Notes under the pieces: model-generated
The model's input: the letters and a program-made list of their open reading frames with translations, nothing else
What the model was told of the DNA's origin: nothing
The model's database searches: none
Source: Euglena gracilis
Lineage: Eukaryota; Euglenida; Euglenophyceae; Euglenales
NCBI GenBank assembly: GCA_039621445.1
Contig: CP154957.1
Span: 22,094,761 to 22,158,760 of the forward strand
Direction: 5' to 3'
Length of the DNA stretch: 64,000 bases
Program-made: the position numbers and the translations under genes
Shown here: positions 54,390 through 63,336 of the stretch, piece after piece
Position numbering within the stretch: position 1 is the first letter of the stretch
Layout of the letters: each line of letters begins with the position of its first letter

Positions 54390-55330
54390 CAATTTAATAT
54401 CTTCCATCCCACACTCTGGTGTCGGACCCATTATCAGCATAGTATTTGCAGAAAAAAGTCTGTCTGTAACTCTTTGGTCCGAAACAAACACAGCCTCCGC
54501 TGAGTTTGGGCTTTGAAGTAAAACTGAAAGTTTGCCAGAAGTATAACTTATTTTTTGTTTGTGCATTAAGAAACGCTACAACGGGTTGCGCTCTGTTAAA
54601 ATCCCGTTTCTTGCAGTGCACACCATCTGCATCATTTCATTAATAGGAAATGGACAGAGCAACGTTCTTGGGCCTGATTCCGCTTTTGCGTCAACTGTGG
54701 AACATCTTCATTACTGAAACCTGGGTGTCTGTCCGCCAAGTCTTTAAACCCCTCCCCCATTTATAACCACCCAGCAGGGCGTTGCTTAAGAAAATTATAC
54801 TCCGCCCCCAGGGGGGTCCAGCCCGCCAGCAGCCTTTTTCCAACCCTGTACCCCCTCCTCCCCGTCAACGAGTTCTATTTTATTCTCACCCTCTCGAAGG
54901 GCGGCTGGATGGTAACAGATTTCTTGTGTGTGTGTGTGTGTGTCACAGTAAAACCATAAAAAATCAAAAATCAAAATCAGAAAATAATAAAATGCAAAAA
55001 ATTTAAAAAACACAAAAAACACAAAAAACGAAAATGAAGAACAATCAAATAATAAAAAAAAATAGTAATATAAAGCAATGTATATATTATATAGAAGAAT
55101 AAAATAGTTATAGTAAAATAGTGATAGTTAGAGTAAAAATAATAAAATATGTTATATAGAATAATACTACAGATATATATGTGTGTGTAATGATAAAAAT
55201 ACAATAAATATAAGAAAAACAAATATCAAAAGGTAAAGGAACAAAAACAAAAAGAACAATAAATTTTGTGGCCAAAAATGGCCAAAGAAAGTCAAAAAGC
55301 CCGCTTTTGGGCATAAACCATATCCTGGAA
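54390..55330. other. intronic: A/T-rich low complexity
   Basis: A GTGTGTGTGT tract at 54924-54942 and about 300 bp of A-rich sequence with few G or C (54950-55260). A fragment with GGGGTCCAGCCCGCCAGCAG (CTGGCTGGA family) sits at 54810. Confidence 0.55.
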
Positions 55331-56480
55331 AAAACGGTTGGATAGGGCGTTTCGTGTGTTTCGATAGGTTACCTAATTGATTTCATTTTTCATGAATTGG
55401 CTTTGGAGATATTTTGGTATTTCGCGATTTTTGTCCCAACGGCCCAAAAATGGGCCGAAAGATGACCATAACTCGGACCAGGCCATGGATTCGCTTAACG
55501 CCGCACGACCCTTCCCCCCGGGTGGGTTGGGGCCACTGGGCCCCCACCTGGGGTGGGTGAGGGATGGGTGAGTCCGGCCTGGCCAAAGGCGTGGGCGGGG
55601 GTGTGTTTTCTGAAAACAATGGGTGAGTGGTTTTGGATGCAGGAGAAAAGTCCCCCCGGGGGCTCAACGAAGTGTATTGGCCATTTGCGGAATGCAGGAA
55701 AATCAAAATACGAGCGTAATGGGCGTTCCTTGGACTTTATTTTTAGGTTGTTTTGTTTTCTTTCGATTTTCCATCATTTTTTTTTGAAAAACCTTGGAAA
55801 GATTGATTTTTTGACCAAAAGATGACCGAAGCCCGTCCAATTTGACATTTAAACCTTTTGCTCTCTGTTTGACAGCTTGAACTGGCTAATAGAAATTCGC
55901 ACATCCTGGATACTATCCCACTGATTGGAGTGTATTTGCATTGGATTTTTCTCCTCACAAATGTCATGGATTTTTCGAATGACTGCCAGAAACCTGCAGC
56001 ATTTTTCGGGACATGATTTGGCCATATCTCGAGCTCAGCGTGGAGTTGCGGGCCGTTAGATTGAACGTTTTAAGGGCTTCAGTTCAGGTCTTTGGGCATT
56101 TTGCTTGATTTTGCTTCATTTGGAGAACTTTTTGCATTTCGCGATTTTTTGCACCTCCCCCCAAAACAACCCCAAATGGCTTAAGAATGGTAATAACTCG
56201 GCCGGGTGTGGAATTATAGGGAAACCAAAACAAAGTCAGATGGGCCGTCTAAGGGCTTCATTTAGTGTTTAAACATTGTCTTTGATTTTGCTTTGATTTT
56301 TGGGTAAATTTCGACAATTTCGAATTTTATTTGGCCAAATGGGACAAAAATGACCAAATAATGTAAAAAAGGGCCAGCAGATTCAGGCTAGCAGTGGGGT
56401 CACTGGGAAAGAAGCAAAACAGAGTTACAGAGGGTGGCTTGATTTCTGTTTTTGGGCTTTTTTGATGACTCGTCAGCCCC
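55330..56480. repeat. degenerate ~180-bp tandem repeat
   Basis: ATTTCGCGATTTTT, then CCCAAA(A/T)(G/T)GGC, then ATAACTCGG with a following (A/G)GGGCTTCA-T block recurs at about 55425, 56140 and, more diverged, 56020 and 56330. Interrupted by 55530-55700, which is G/C-rich. Confidence 0.5.
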
Positions 56481-56742
56481 GCTTTGCATTACACACACTT
56501 TTGTTTACTTTAGGAATAATGCCCCTTATACGTAGCCAGGACTACATGGGATATTTACTTGTGGGAAAAAAACCCTGAGAAGGTCTCTCCAAAGAAAGGG
56601 GTTCTGAATGGAGGGGCTTCGGTGGTAAGCTGCTTCTTACCCATCAAGGGATAAAACTCAGCGACCGCCTCGTTTTTTCAGTACGAACCTGAAGCCAGAG
56701 ATCAACTGAACTCTCTGGTGCCCCGTTGCCCCCCTCCTGCAG

Positions 56743-56875
56743 CACACAGATCTCGGTGGGGAAACACCTGCCGCCGTTTTTCTACCGGGCGCTGCTCACC
56801 CTCACGGGCGACGTTCGCTACATCCAGTACTTCTGGCAGACAAAGTCGTTTGCACTGAACAGCTTCCTTGACCCG
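56743..56875 (+). CDS. unknown spliced gene, exon 5
   Basis: The acceptor GTTGCCCCCCTCCTGCAG (ends 56742) gives the right phase after exon 4 (AG+C = Ser). Reads TQISVGKHLPPFFYRALLTL, then TGDVRYIQYFWQTKSFALNS and FLDP, with donor GTGTGT and end phase 0. Dense aromatic/hydrophobic pattern typical of a folded core. Confidence 0.65.
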
Positions 56876-57291
56876 GTGTGTGCTGTGCGCGCATGAGCCC
56901 CTCCCCAAATGATATGTGCATGGATGGGCACTTTTCAGGAACCGATGGCTGGACCTAAAGCCGATGCCACAGTCCTCGATGGCTTTCCTTCACTACCTCC
57001 ATTCAGGAGTTGCTTCAGGATGCGATTTTGTCCAGCAACCAAGCCTTAACAGCAGTGGGGTGACTAGTTGTGTGCTTTTTCCCCCTTCGATCGATGCAAA
57101 TAAGACCGAAAAATTCAGGAGTCTGCACTTATTGGAAATCCTTGCTATTGTATCTTATTCATTTTGTTTTGATTTTTGTTCATTTATTGATTGTATTGTT
57201 TGGGTTATTATCCATCTAAATGTTATTTCCCTGAAACTCAAACACAGTGATGAGTATAGAATAATTTAAGTTCTCAAATATAAGACACCAG

Positions 57292-57402
57292 CAACAATGG
57301 GAGAGTTGGACGTTGGTGCTTGCCAGCAACACCTTCGCTCGTGACCTCATGACTGACTTGCTGCAAAGGGTCGTGGATTGCCCTCCTGATTTCGGGTTCA
57401 GA
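57292..57402 (+). CDS. unknown spliced gene, exon 6
   Basis: The acceptor ATAAGACACCAG precedes QQWESWTLVLASNTFARDLM then TDLLQRVVDCPPDFGFR, with donor GTATGC. 111 bp, phase 0 to phase 0, fitting exons 5 and 7. Confidence 0.55.
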
Positions 57403-58075
57403 GTATGCTGCTGTCTCTGTGCTCCATCAACTCCTCTTCATCCGGGGTTGTGCAGGTCAGCATCGGTAATGAACAAGAAGAAAAACAAGGATGAAAATGC
57501 ATAATATAACGAACGCACTGATGATTGCTGAAATTTTCAGTGATATTGGTGGGTTGCTTTGGTCCTTGCGTGAGGACATCACCCAGTTCCGCAGGGTTTT
57601 CAAAAACGTCAGGTGTGATGCATATGCGCAACAGCCTGCCCCAGTGTAACCCCTCCACCCTGCCCTTCCCTTCCTGTGCTCTTTTCCCAATCGTCCGTGT
57701 CCTCCTACCCCCCCCCCAATGGGACGCGTTTCCCCCATTGAACTGTTCGCGAAGTGGATAACGTGTTTTGAACCCAAAAAGTGATCCTCCCCTTGCATGC
57801 TGGATCCTCCAGAGCCCCACTTGGGAGTCCGCCTGGTGCCCCAGACGAGACGTTCTGGCTGAGGCCCCTCCCCCCCCCGGACCCCCCCCCCCTGCCTGTC
57901 TTCTTTGGACATTTTCTGTGGGCAGGAACTTTTTGGCGGGCAAGGGGGAGCTCCCCCCCAGGCCGCCGACCTGGCGGCCGTGGTCCAGAGGCGGGGGAGG
58001 GGGGAGGGGTGGGGGGCGTTTGGGGGGTGTGGCCCTGGGTCTGACCTTTGAGAGGTGTCCCACGCTGCCCGGCAG

Positions 58076-58230
58076 GACGCGGCGCACGTCAGCGGCACGC
58101 TGGAGCGGTCGCTGACGGAGCTGTCGACGGGGGTGGTCATCAGCCAGGAGGGCTGCTTCCTGCTGGGGAACTACAACCAGATCGTGGAGCCCGGCCCCCG
58201 GGCCGTGCCGATCCTGTTCCTGGCGGCGGG
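58076..58230 (+). CDS. unknown spliced gene, exon 7
   Basis: The acceptor CACGCTGCCCGGCAG precedes DAAHVSGTLERSLTELSTGV, then VISQEGCFLLGNYNQIVEPG and PRAVPILFLAAG, ending at GTCCCT in phase 2. Strong G/C-rich third positions. The 477-codon minus ORF that covers this region is Pro/Gly/Gln-rich and crosses known repeats, so it is rejected. A small extra exon at 57810-57860 (PHLGVRLVPQTRR) is possible. Confidence 0.6.
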
Positions 58231-58439
58231 GTCCCTTTCTCGGAGCATTGCCACGGCACATTGCCACACCATACATTTCCTCGTAAACATTACACCACAC
58301 ATACATATCTTTTCTATCTTTTAAAAAAAGCTTCCAGGAATGATTGTCGAATGATTTTGTTGATTTATGGTGGTGGAGCGGAAGCGTTTGACGGGCCCTT
58401 TGGCCCCAAAGGAGGATGTACCCAGAATCACCCCGTTTT

Positions 58440-58720
58440 TGGAGCTGGTTTGAAGTGACCAAGCAGCTATGAAATGACTGGGTGTGACTGGGCATCACTG
58501 GGCGTGACTGGGGCTTTGAGGACCCCCCAGGTGGGGTTCCGTGACTGGGCGTAAAGGCTTTTTTTGGCCACTTTTGGCCACTATTTGCCATTTTGGGCAA
58601 ATTTGGCCCGTTTTTGGCCATTTTTTTTTTGCCACTTTTGCCACATTGGCAATTTGTGGCCAATTTTGACCATTTTTTGGCTGCTCTTGGCCACTTTTGG
58701 TCACTGTTTGCCATTTTTGA
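58440..58720. repeat. GACTGGGCGTGACTGGG and TTGGCCACTTTTGGCCA simple repeats
   Basis: Short tandem GTGACTGGGC units at 58478-58555, then TTTGGCCACTTTTGGCCACT-type simple repeat with long T runs. Confidence 0.75.
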
Positions 58721-58945
58721 AAAGCGGAAAATGCGATCGCCGATTTGAGAGCGCTTTGCAATCTGGCTGAGTTCTGTGGGTACCAAGCGAAAGGTGTTGG
58801 CGAGACCTTTCGTTTGATATGCAATATGCAACCTGAGCTAAATTTTGGAATACACGATCGCTGAAAATAAGCGCTGCGTGCATTATGGCCGAATCCTGTG
58901 GCCATCCGTCGAAAGCCCTTGAGAAGAGCTTTCAATTGATGGGTA
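58720..58945. repeat. inverted copy of 39800-40060
   Basis: Contains AAAGCGGAAAATGCGATCGC, GGTACCAAGCGAAAGG and TTGAGAAGAGCTTTCAATTG; reverse complement of the repeat nested in element A. Confidence 0.75.
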
Positions 58946-59109
58946 ACATAGCTTCATAAGTGTGGAATCTGCCATTTTTGACCGGCGGCCCATTTAGGCC
59001 AAAGTCGACCAAAACTGCCCCAAACATGGGTATTTTGGGCGAAATTGGCCGTGATTCCTCAGCCGCCGGTTCGGGCATGAAACCGGAGCCCCCTAGCCAC
59101 GGTTTCAAA

Positions 59110-59231
59110 AACTGTGTCCCAGACGCCGGTTCGGGCGTGAAACCTGTGCCTGGGACGCCGGTTCGGGCGGTAGCCCGAACCGGCGTCCCAGGCACAGGTT
59201 TCACGCCCGAACCGGCGTCTGGGACACAGTT
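59110..59231. repeat. perfect 59-bp-arm palindrome
   Basis: Arms 59110-59168 and 59173-59231 are exact inverted copies around a 4-nt centre. Each arm has two GACGCCGGTTCGGGC units and the block GTGAAACCTGTGCCTGGGAC. A third unit lies just outside at 59063-59090. Confidence 0.97.
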
Positions 59232-59239
59232 CTCGATAT

Positions 59240-59785
59240 AGCATTTGTCTCATAATAAAATGCAAGACCCGTGAAAGAAACACACCATCCAACAGGGCTG
59301 GATGTAAGGATGGAGGGAAAGAGGTTGAAAAAGGACGGGTATGGACATTGGTATACGTCTTCTCACCTCTTATCTCCTAAATCAAGGTTCGGCAAATTTC
59401 GTAATTTTGGGAATTTTTCATTTCAATTGAAAAAATCGAAAAATTCGAAAAATTCGAATTTTTCAAAAATCGCGGAACGCGAATCCGGATATTCCTAATT
59501 TATCACCATAATTGGTGGCTGGCGCAAAGCACCTGTGAGAGATTTGCATTTTGTGGACTGTGTAAGCAACTCTAAGACACCAGCCGGATGCAGGAGCGTA
59601 TGGTGAATTTGCTGGACAATTCTGCCAGGAATGTACATTTTTCTTTGTTACAGATCTCACTGGCAAGAAATTGCTGAAGTTTATCATTGTTATCTTGAAA
59701 TGAACTTATTGGAAGGAGGTTGGTAATCTGGACCTGAGCATGTCCCTGCTAAACTGCTCCATTTGTTTCATTACGGCCACCAACG
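59240..59785. other. no gene seen
   Basis: A/T-rich sequence with an AAAAATCGAAAAATTCGAAAAATTCG simple repeat at 59430-59460; nothing else recognised. Confidence 0.4.
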
Positions 59786-59789
59786 TGTG

Positions 59790-59970
59790 TACCACCCCCC
59801 CCCCTTTATTGTCCCACCGACCTGCCCCCGGGAGGCCCGACCGGACAATAAAGGGGGGGGGACAATAAAGGGGTACCAAAGGAATTTCATTGGCCGGGCC
59901 CAAAAAACCCCCCGTCGGCCGGGGCCCAGGGACAATAAAGGGGGGGGGACAATAAAGGGGGGGGGTGGTA
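59790..59970. mobile_element. MITE with TACCACCCCCC ends and CAATAAAGG units
   Basis: Inverted copy of the element at 29639-29807; termini TACCACCCCCC and GGGGGGTGGTA, interior GACAATAAAGG units and CCCCGTCGGCCGGG. Confidence 0.75.
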
Positions 59971-60095
59971 TGTTCTGGTTCCTGTTGCTGTTCCTGTTTG
60001 CTTTTCACTGGCAAAGAACTGGCCAGCTTTGGGCCAGATGTGCTACCCAGTTTTGGGTCACATGTCGGGCCCAGGAAATAGGTTTTTATATATAT

Positions 60096-60194
60096 AAATC
60101 AACAGACACTAACAATTTCAGCAGGGGCGCCGGGCCGTGCGAGCGAAGCGAGCGGCCCGGCGCCCCTGCTGAAATCGTTAGTGTCTGTTGATTT
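60096..60194. repeat. hairpin with GGGGCGCCGGGCCG arms
   Basis: Left arm AAATCAACAGACACTAACAA...CAGGGGCGCCGGGCCG, loop TGCGAGCGAAGCGA, right arm CGGCCCGGCGCCCCTG...GTTAGTGTCTGTTGATTT. One base differs near the middle. Confidence 0.95.
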
Positions 60195-60293
60195 ACTAAA
60201 ACCGATTTCGTCTGGGCCCGCACGCCTGTCTTGAAAATTCATTCGACCGATGCACCTGGCTTGAGTTTTGGCCGGTTTTGTCATTTTTTTCAA

Positions 60294-60560
60294 GAAAACG
60301 TACGCCGTCTTGGAAATCGTTTTCCACTAACACATCCCTGTCTTGGAAATCGTTTTACACTAACGGTCGCCTGTCTTGGAAATCGTTTTACACTAACAAA
60401 CGCCTGTCTTGGAAATCGTTTTACACTAACAAACGCCTGTCTTGGAAATCGTTTTACACTAACGGTCGCCTGTCTTGGAAATGGTTTTACACTAACAAAC
60501 ACCTATCTTGGAAATCGTTTTACACTAACAAACGCCTGTCTTGGAAATCGTTTTACACGA
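60294..60560. repeat. 33-nt tandem array, eight units
   Basis: Unit GCCTGTCTTGGAAATCGTTT-TACACTAACAAAC. Because 33 is a multiple of three, all frames show 11-residue repeats such as LSWKSFYTNKR; these are not taken as protein. Confidence 0.97.
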
Positions 60561-60645
60561 ACGGATTCAGCCTGAAATCTGCTACTGTCTGTAGAAATTC
60601 AAGACAGGCGTCGGGCCCAGGAAATAGGTTTTAAAAAGACAATTG

Positions 60646-60798
60646 CCGCGGCAGTCGCGGCACAAACTTCAAAAGCTTCCGCGGTGGTCGCGGCGCACAC
60701 ATAAACCAGTGCCGCGGCATTTGCGGCACACAGAAAAAAATTTGCCGCGGCGCTGCCGGTTACAAAATTTTTTTTTCCGCGGTGGTCGCGGCGCATGG
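60646..60798. repeat. array of GCCGCGGC(A/G)-xTCGCGGC palindromes
   Basis: Five to six units alternating GCCGCGGCAGTCGCGGCACA and CCGCGGTGGTCGCGGCGCA separated by 15-25 nt of A-rich spacers. Confidence 0.85.
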
Positions 60799-60887
60799 AA
60801 ACAATTTTTCCGGTCGCACCAACTGCAGTATGGCCACGTTTTTCTTAAAAAATGCCGTGAATGGAAGCAAAAAAAAAATTGCCCATA

Positions 60888-60976
60888 CCCCTCAATGGCG
60901 TTTTTTTAAAAAAAAACATGTTTTTTTTCAAAAAAGTTTTTTTTGACTTCATTTTAAACGAAGTGCCAGCTATGGA
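60888..60976. mobile_element. fragment of the CATAGCTGGC hAT-type MITE
   Basis: Reads, in reverse, the first ~85 bp of 26611-27053: ends TTTTAAACGAAGTGCCAGCTATG. The other terminus is missing. Confidence 0.7.
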
Positions 60977-61063
60977 AAGAATGCCATTGCCAAAGCCATG
61001 GTTTCCCAACACTCGCATGAAAAAAATAGTGTTCATGTAAATGATGCTCAAATATGTGTCAGC

Positions 61064-61138
61064 ATACATGTAGTTCGGTGGTAGAACGCTCGCCCATCAT
61101 GCGAGAGGTAGTGTATTCAATCAAATCCCACCATGTAT
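61064..61138 (+). pseudogene. tRNA-like sequence 1 (degenerate)
   Basis: Acceptor stem ATACATG/CATGTAT, A-box-like TAGTTCGGTGGTAGAAC, anticodon stem CTCGC/GCGAG with loop CCATCAT (anticodon position ATC, but C instead of T before it), and a T arm lengthened by 4 nt. CTTTT follows at 61142, a possible Pol III stop. Probably a decayed tRNA or tRNA-derived SINE head. Confidence 0.4.
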
Positions 61139-61193
61139 GACTTTTCCGAAATTTAAAAATTATTTCCTGAAAACAAGAAAGTGAGAAATCATG

Positions 61194-61263
61194 AAGTGCA
61201 GTGGGATTGAACCCACGACCGCTCAGAACTGAACCGAGTGCTCTACCACTGAGCTATGCACCT
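61194..61263 (-). tRNA. tRNA-like sequence 2, anticodon CAG
   Basis: Seven-pair acceptor stem AGGTGCA/TGCACTT, D arm GCTC-AGTGGTA-GAGC, anticodon stem CTCGG/CTGAG with loop TTCAGTT (CAG, a leucine anticodon), variable loop CGGTC, T stem GTGGG/CCCAC with a 6-nt loop. The short variable arm is wrong for a normal tRNA-Leu and the T loop is one base short, so it may be a tRNA-derived element. Convergent with sequence 1. Confidence 0.45.
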
Positions 61264-61690
61264 CGCTGAAGAACATGGAGCAAAAACGACAACCAATCAC
61301 AACGAAATGAAATCAGTTCAACCACGACACCCAAAATTATAAAAAAAGTGCTAATCTCCCAATCCGAATCCCAATCCATATCCCAGCAACAAACATAACA
61401 CAGACTGAGATCATGGGAGGGATCAACTAAAAATCAACTCACCTCCCAACCCGGCCACAAACACAAGACAGACCTTCGTCACACTTCTTCACCCAGATAG
61501 AACATTGTTGTCTTCATCAAAAGCAACAAAAAAAAGTCCCAGATAGCGGACTTGTGTTTCATTATATCAGTGAAGGGAGGAAAAGCATGAAAGAGCAAAA
61601 GTATCACAAAACCAAATCTTACAAACTACAAGATTCCCAACCTTACTCATTACAGGGCTGTTAAAGACAGGCTATAATGAAAAATTGCCT
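61264..61690. other. no gene seen between the tRNA-like pairs
   Basis: A- and C-biased sequence (CAACCA, ACAAAC, CCCAATCC) with no G/C homopolymers, unlike the rest of the window; nothing else recognised. Confidence 0.45.
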
Positions 61691-61701
61691 AGATGGATAA
61701 C

Positions 61702-61775
61702 CATACATACAGCTCAGTGGTAGAGCACATGCTTAATAAGAGTGAGGTCGTGGGTTCAAATTCCCATCATGTATG
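61702..61775 (+). tRNA. tRNA-like sequence 3, anticodon AAT
   Basis: Acceptor stem CATACAT/ATGTATG, D arm GCTC-AGTGGTA-GAGC, anticodon loop TTAATAA (AAT, isoleucine), an anticodon stem with one mismatch, and T stem TGGG/CCCA with an 8-nt loop. CTTTT follows at 61779. Same acceptor sequence as sequence 1. Confidence 0.45.
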
Positions 61776-61833
61776 AGACTTTTAATTATTCTACACAATG
61801 ATTTTTAACCCACAAAAGTCGAACCAAAAAAGA

Positions 61834-61905
61834 CGACATGGGAATTGAACCCACGACCTCAGAGTCATCGAGCGCACGCTCTACTGCTGGACTACTCACC
61901 TTCTG
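61834..61905 (-). pseudogene. tRNA-like sequence 4 (degenerate)
   Basis: Good T arm (GTGGGTTCAATTCCCAT) and A-box-like TAGTCCAGCAGTAGAGC, but acceptor and anticodon stems pair poorly. A TTTTTT run follows on the minus strand (61827-61832). Convergent with sequence 3. Confidence 0.35.
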
Positions 61906-62019
61906 GTAGATACAGCTGCTTCTCCATTTAATGATCACGTTCCTGACCAAAAAAAGACACAAGCAACAACCAAATTTCAGAACGACGCAAACAAAAACTA
62001 CACGGCCGTAATTCAAAAA

Positions 62020-62213
62020 TAAACTACCCCCCTTTATTTGCCCCCCCCTTAATTGAGCATTTGGGTCCGGGAAAATTTTTTTTTCATGCGCCAAAGGCGC
62101 CGAAAATTTCTTTGGCCTTATTTCTAAAGGAATTTTTGACCCCCCCCTTATTTGACCCCCCCCTATTTGAGCATTTGGGGGTCCTTTGGCCCGTGGGTGT
62201 GCTCAAGTAAGGG
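62020..62213. mobile_element. poly-C/G-ended MITE, inverted copy of 28196-28402
   Basis: From CTACCCCCCTTTATTTG through TTCATGCGCCAAAGGCGCCG to GTGGGTGTGCTCAAGTAAGG and a G run. G/C-run repeats with CCCAAAGTGGCC follow to 62420. Confidence 0.75.
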
Positions 62214-62538
62214 GGGGGGCCTCACCCCCCCCCTCAAAGTGTCCCTCCCCCCAAAGTGGCCAAAATTTTTGGCGAATTTCAGGTTACCCCCCCCCCAAAG
62301 TGGCGATTTTCCTTTGGCGCCAAAGGCGCCGGAGGCCAAAACTTGACCCCCCCCCCCCCAAATGCCAGAGTGGCCATTTTGGGGTCCCACGGTGCCCGGA
62401 GGGTGGCCACTTTGAGAGGGGGGGGGGTGAGGGTACGCTATAAGTTACGTGTAAGTTACAAGCGAAACTTTCATTTGTAAATTACGTCGCGGTGCTAATT
62501 TGGGTCAACAGTAAGAATAATATCGTCACAAAAGGGGT

Positions 62539-62724
62539 TCATTCCGAGAGTGTGACCTTGGGGTGCAAGTCTGTTCTCCATTTCTCCAGCAAGGTGCCAT
62601 GAAGGGGGACAACCTTCGGCTTCTTGGCATCTTGCTGGTATGCCGCGAGAGCAGCCAGGAACAGTTCCGTCCTAGGGGGTGGTGGCAAAAGACCATTCAC
62701 AAAGTTTGCCGTGCGTTTGGCCAT
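62539..62724 (-). CDS. MAK-family recombinase-like gene, copy 4 (N-terminus)
   Basis: ATG at 62724: MAKRTANFVNGLLPPPPRTE, LFLAALAAYQQDAKKPKVV, then PLHGTLLEKWRTDLHPKV and stop at 62539. It aligns with copy 2 (MAKKAANTMD, LPQPPKVAGFLATIKQGWDE, PLHGSLLAEATKKK) over its length with no break, so this N-terminus is intact. The stop could be decay or the end of a first exon. The start lies 48 bp from a 33-nt array and 300 bp from a 54-bp-arm hairpin, both upstream on the coding strand, as in the other copies. Function inferred only. Confidence 0.5.
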   Translation of the reverse strand: MAKRTANFVNGLLPPPPRTELFLAALAAYQQDAKKPKVVPLHGTLLEKWRTDLHPKVTLSE

Positions 62725-62771
62725 ATTGGCAGGGCTGCGGGAAAAAGGAAAAAAAAGAAAAAAAAGGGGGG

Positions 62772-62918
62772 TGACACGTTTTCAGTGAGGGCATTTGTGG
62801 CAATGACACGTTTTCAGTGAAGGCATCTGTGTTCAGGCACGTTTTCAGTGAGGGCATTTGTGGCAATGACACGTTTTCAGTGAAGGCATCTGTGTTCAGG
62901 CACGTTTTCAATGAGGGC
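62772..62918. repeat. 33-nt tandem array, five units
   Basis: Unit GACACGTTTTCAGTGAGGGC-ATTTGTGGCAAT alternating with GACACGTTTTCAGTGAAGGC-ATCTGTGTTCAGG. On the coding strand of copy 4 each unit reads GCC(C/T)TCACTGAAAACGTG, the same layout as the GCCCTG-type units of elements A and B. Confidence 0.95.
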
Positions 62919-63025
62919 GCCGTTTTTTGGGTCCGAATTTCACAAATTCGCGTTTTTGACCCCTTGCGTGAATCATGACCACGAATTTCAGGGCAGGCAT
63001 TTGGCGGGCTCTGAACACGTTTTTA

Positions 63026-63143
63026 AACAAATTGTGGCTGAGCCCAGATTTCAGCCTGAAAACGTGTTCAGGGGGCCCCCTTCGGGGGCCCCCTGGCTGA
63101 ACACGTTTTCAGGCTGAAATCTGGGCTCAGCCACAATTTGTGT
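63026..63143. repeat. 54-bp-arm hairpin with GGGGGCCCCC core
   Basis: Left arm ACAAATTGTGGCTGAGCCCA...GTGTTCAGGGGGCCCCC, loop TTC, right arm GGGGGCCCCCTGGCTGAACA...CCACAATTTGTGT; a 3-nt difference near the core. One arm alone occurs at 33477-33545. Confidence 0.95.
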
Positions 63144-63246
63144 ATAGAAATTGCAGGGTAAAAGAGAGTTTGGACTTTTCTTTTGCAAACAGGATTTGCA
63201 CCCCAAATACAAATTCATATTTCCCCCCAAAATTGTTTTTGGTCAC

Positions 63247-63336
63247 GACATATAGGAGATATAGGAGATATAGGGGGTGGAAAAACCTATACCTACACCT
63301 ATGCCAATACGTATATCTCCTATATCCCTATATTCA
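63247..63336. repeat. TATAGGAGA inverted repeat
   Basis: Three ATATAGGAG units (63248-63272) face ATATCTCCTATATCCCTATA (63311-63331). Confidence 0.7.

Larger units (their letters stand above)
60063..60633. mobile_element. solo hairpin-plus-array end of the MAK-element type
   Basis: A 22-bp direct repeat GTCGGGCCCAGGAAATAGGT(TT) brackets the segment (60064 and 60611). Inside are a hairpin (60096-60194) and an eight-copy 33-nt array (60294-60560) whose unit GCCTGTCTTGGAAATCGTTT matches GCCTGTCTTGAAAATCATTT at 18102. No MAK ORF follows, so this looks like an isolated 5' end. Confidence 0.65.

Noticed and set aside
57398-58831. 477-codon minus-strand ORF
   Set aside because: Pro/Gly/Gln-rich, runs through simple repeats and a dispersed repeat, and lies antisense to phased plus-strand exons.
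60231-60634. Repeat proteins with 11-residue periodicity
   Set aside because: A 33-nt DNA tandem repeat keeps all frames open; several frames show the periodicity equally.
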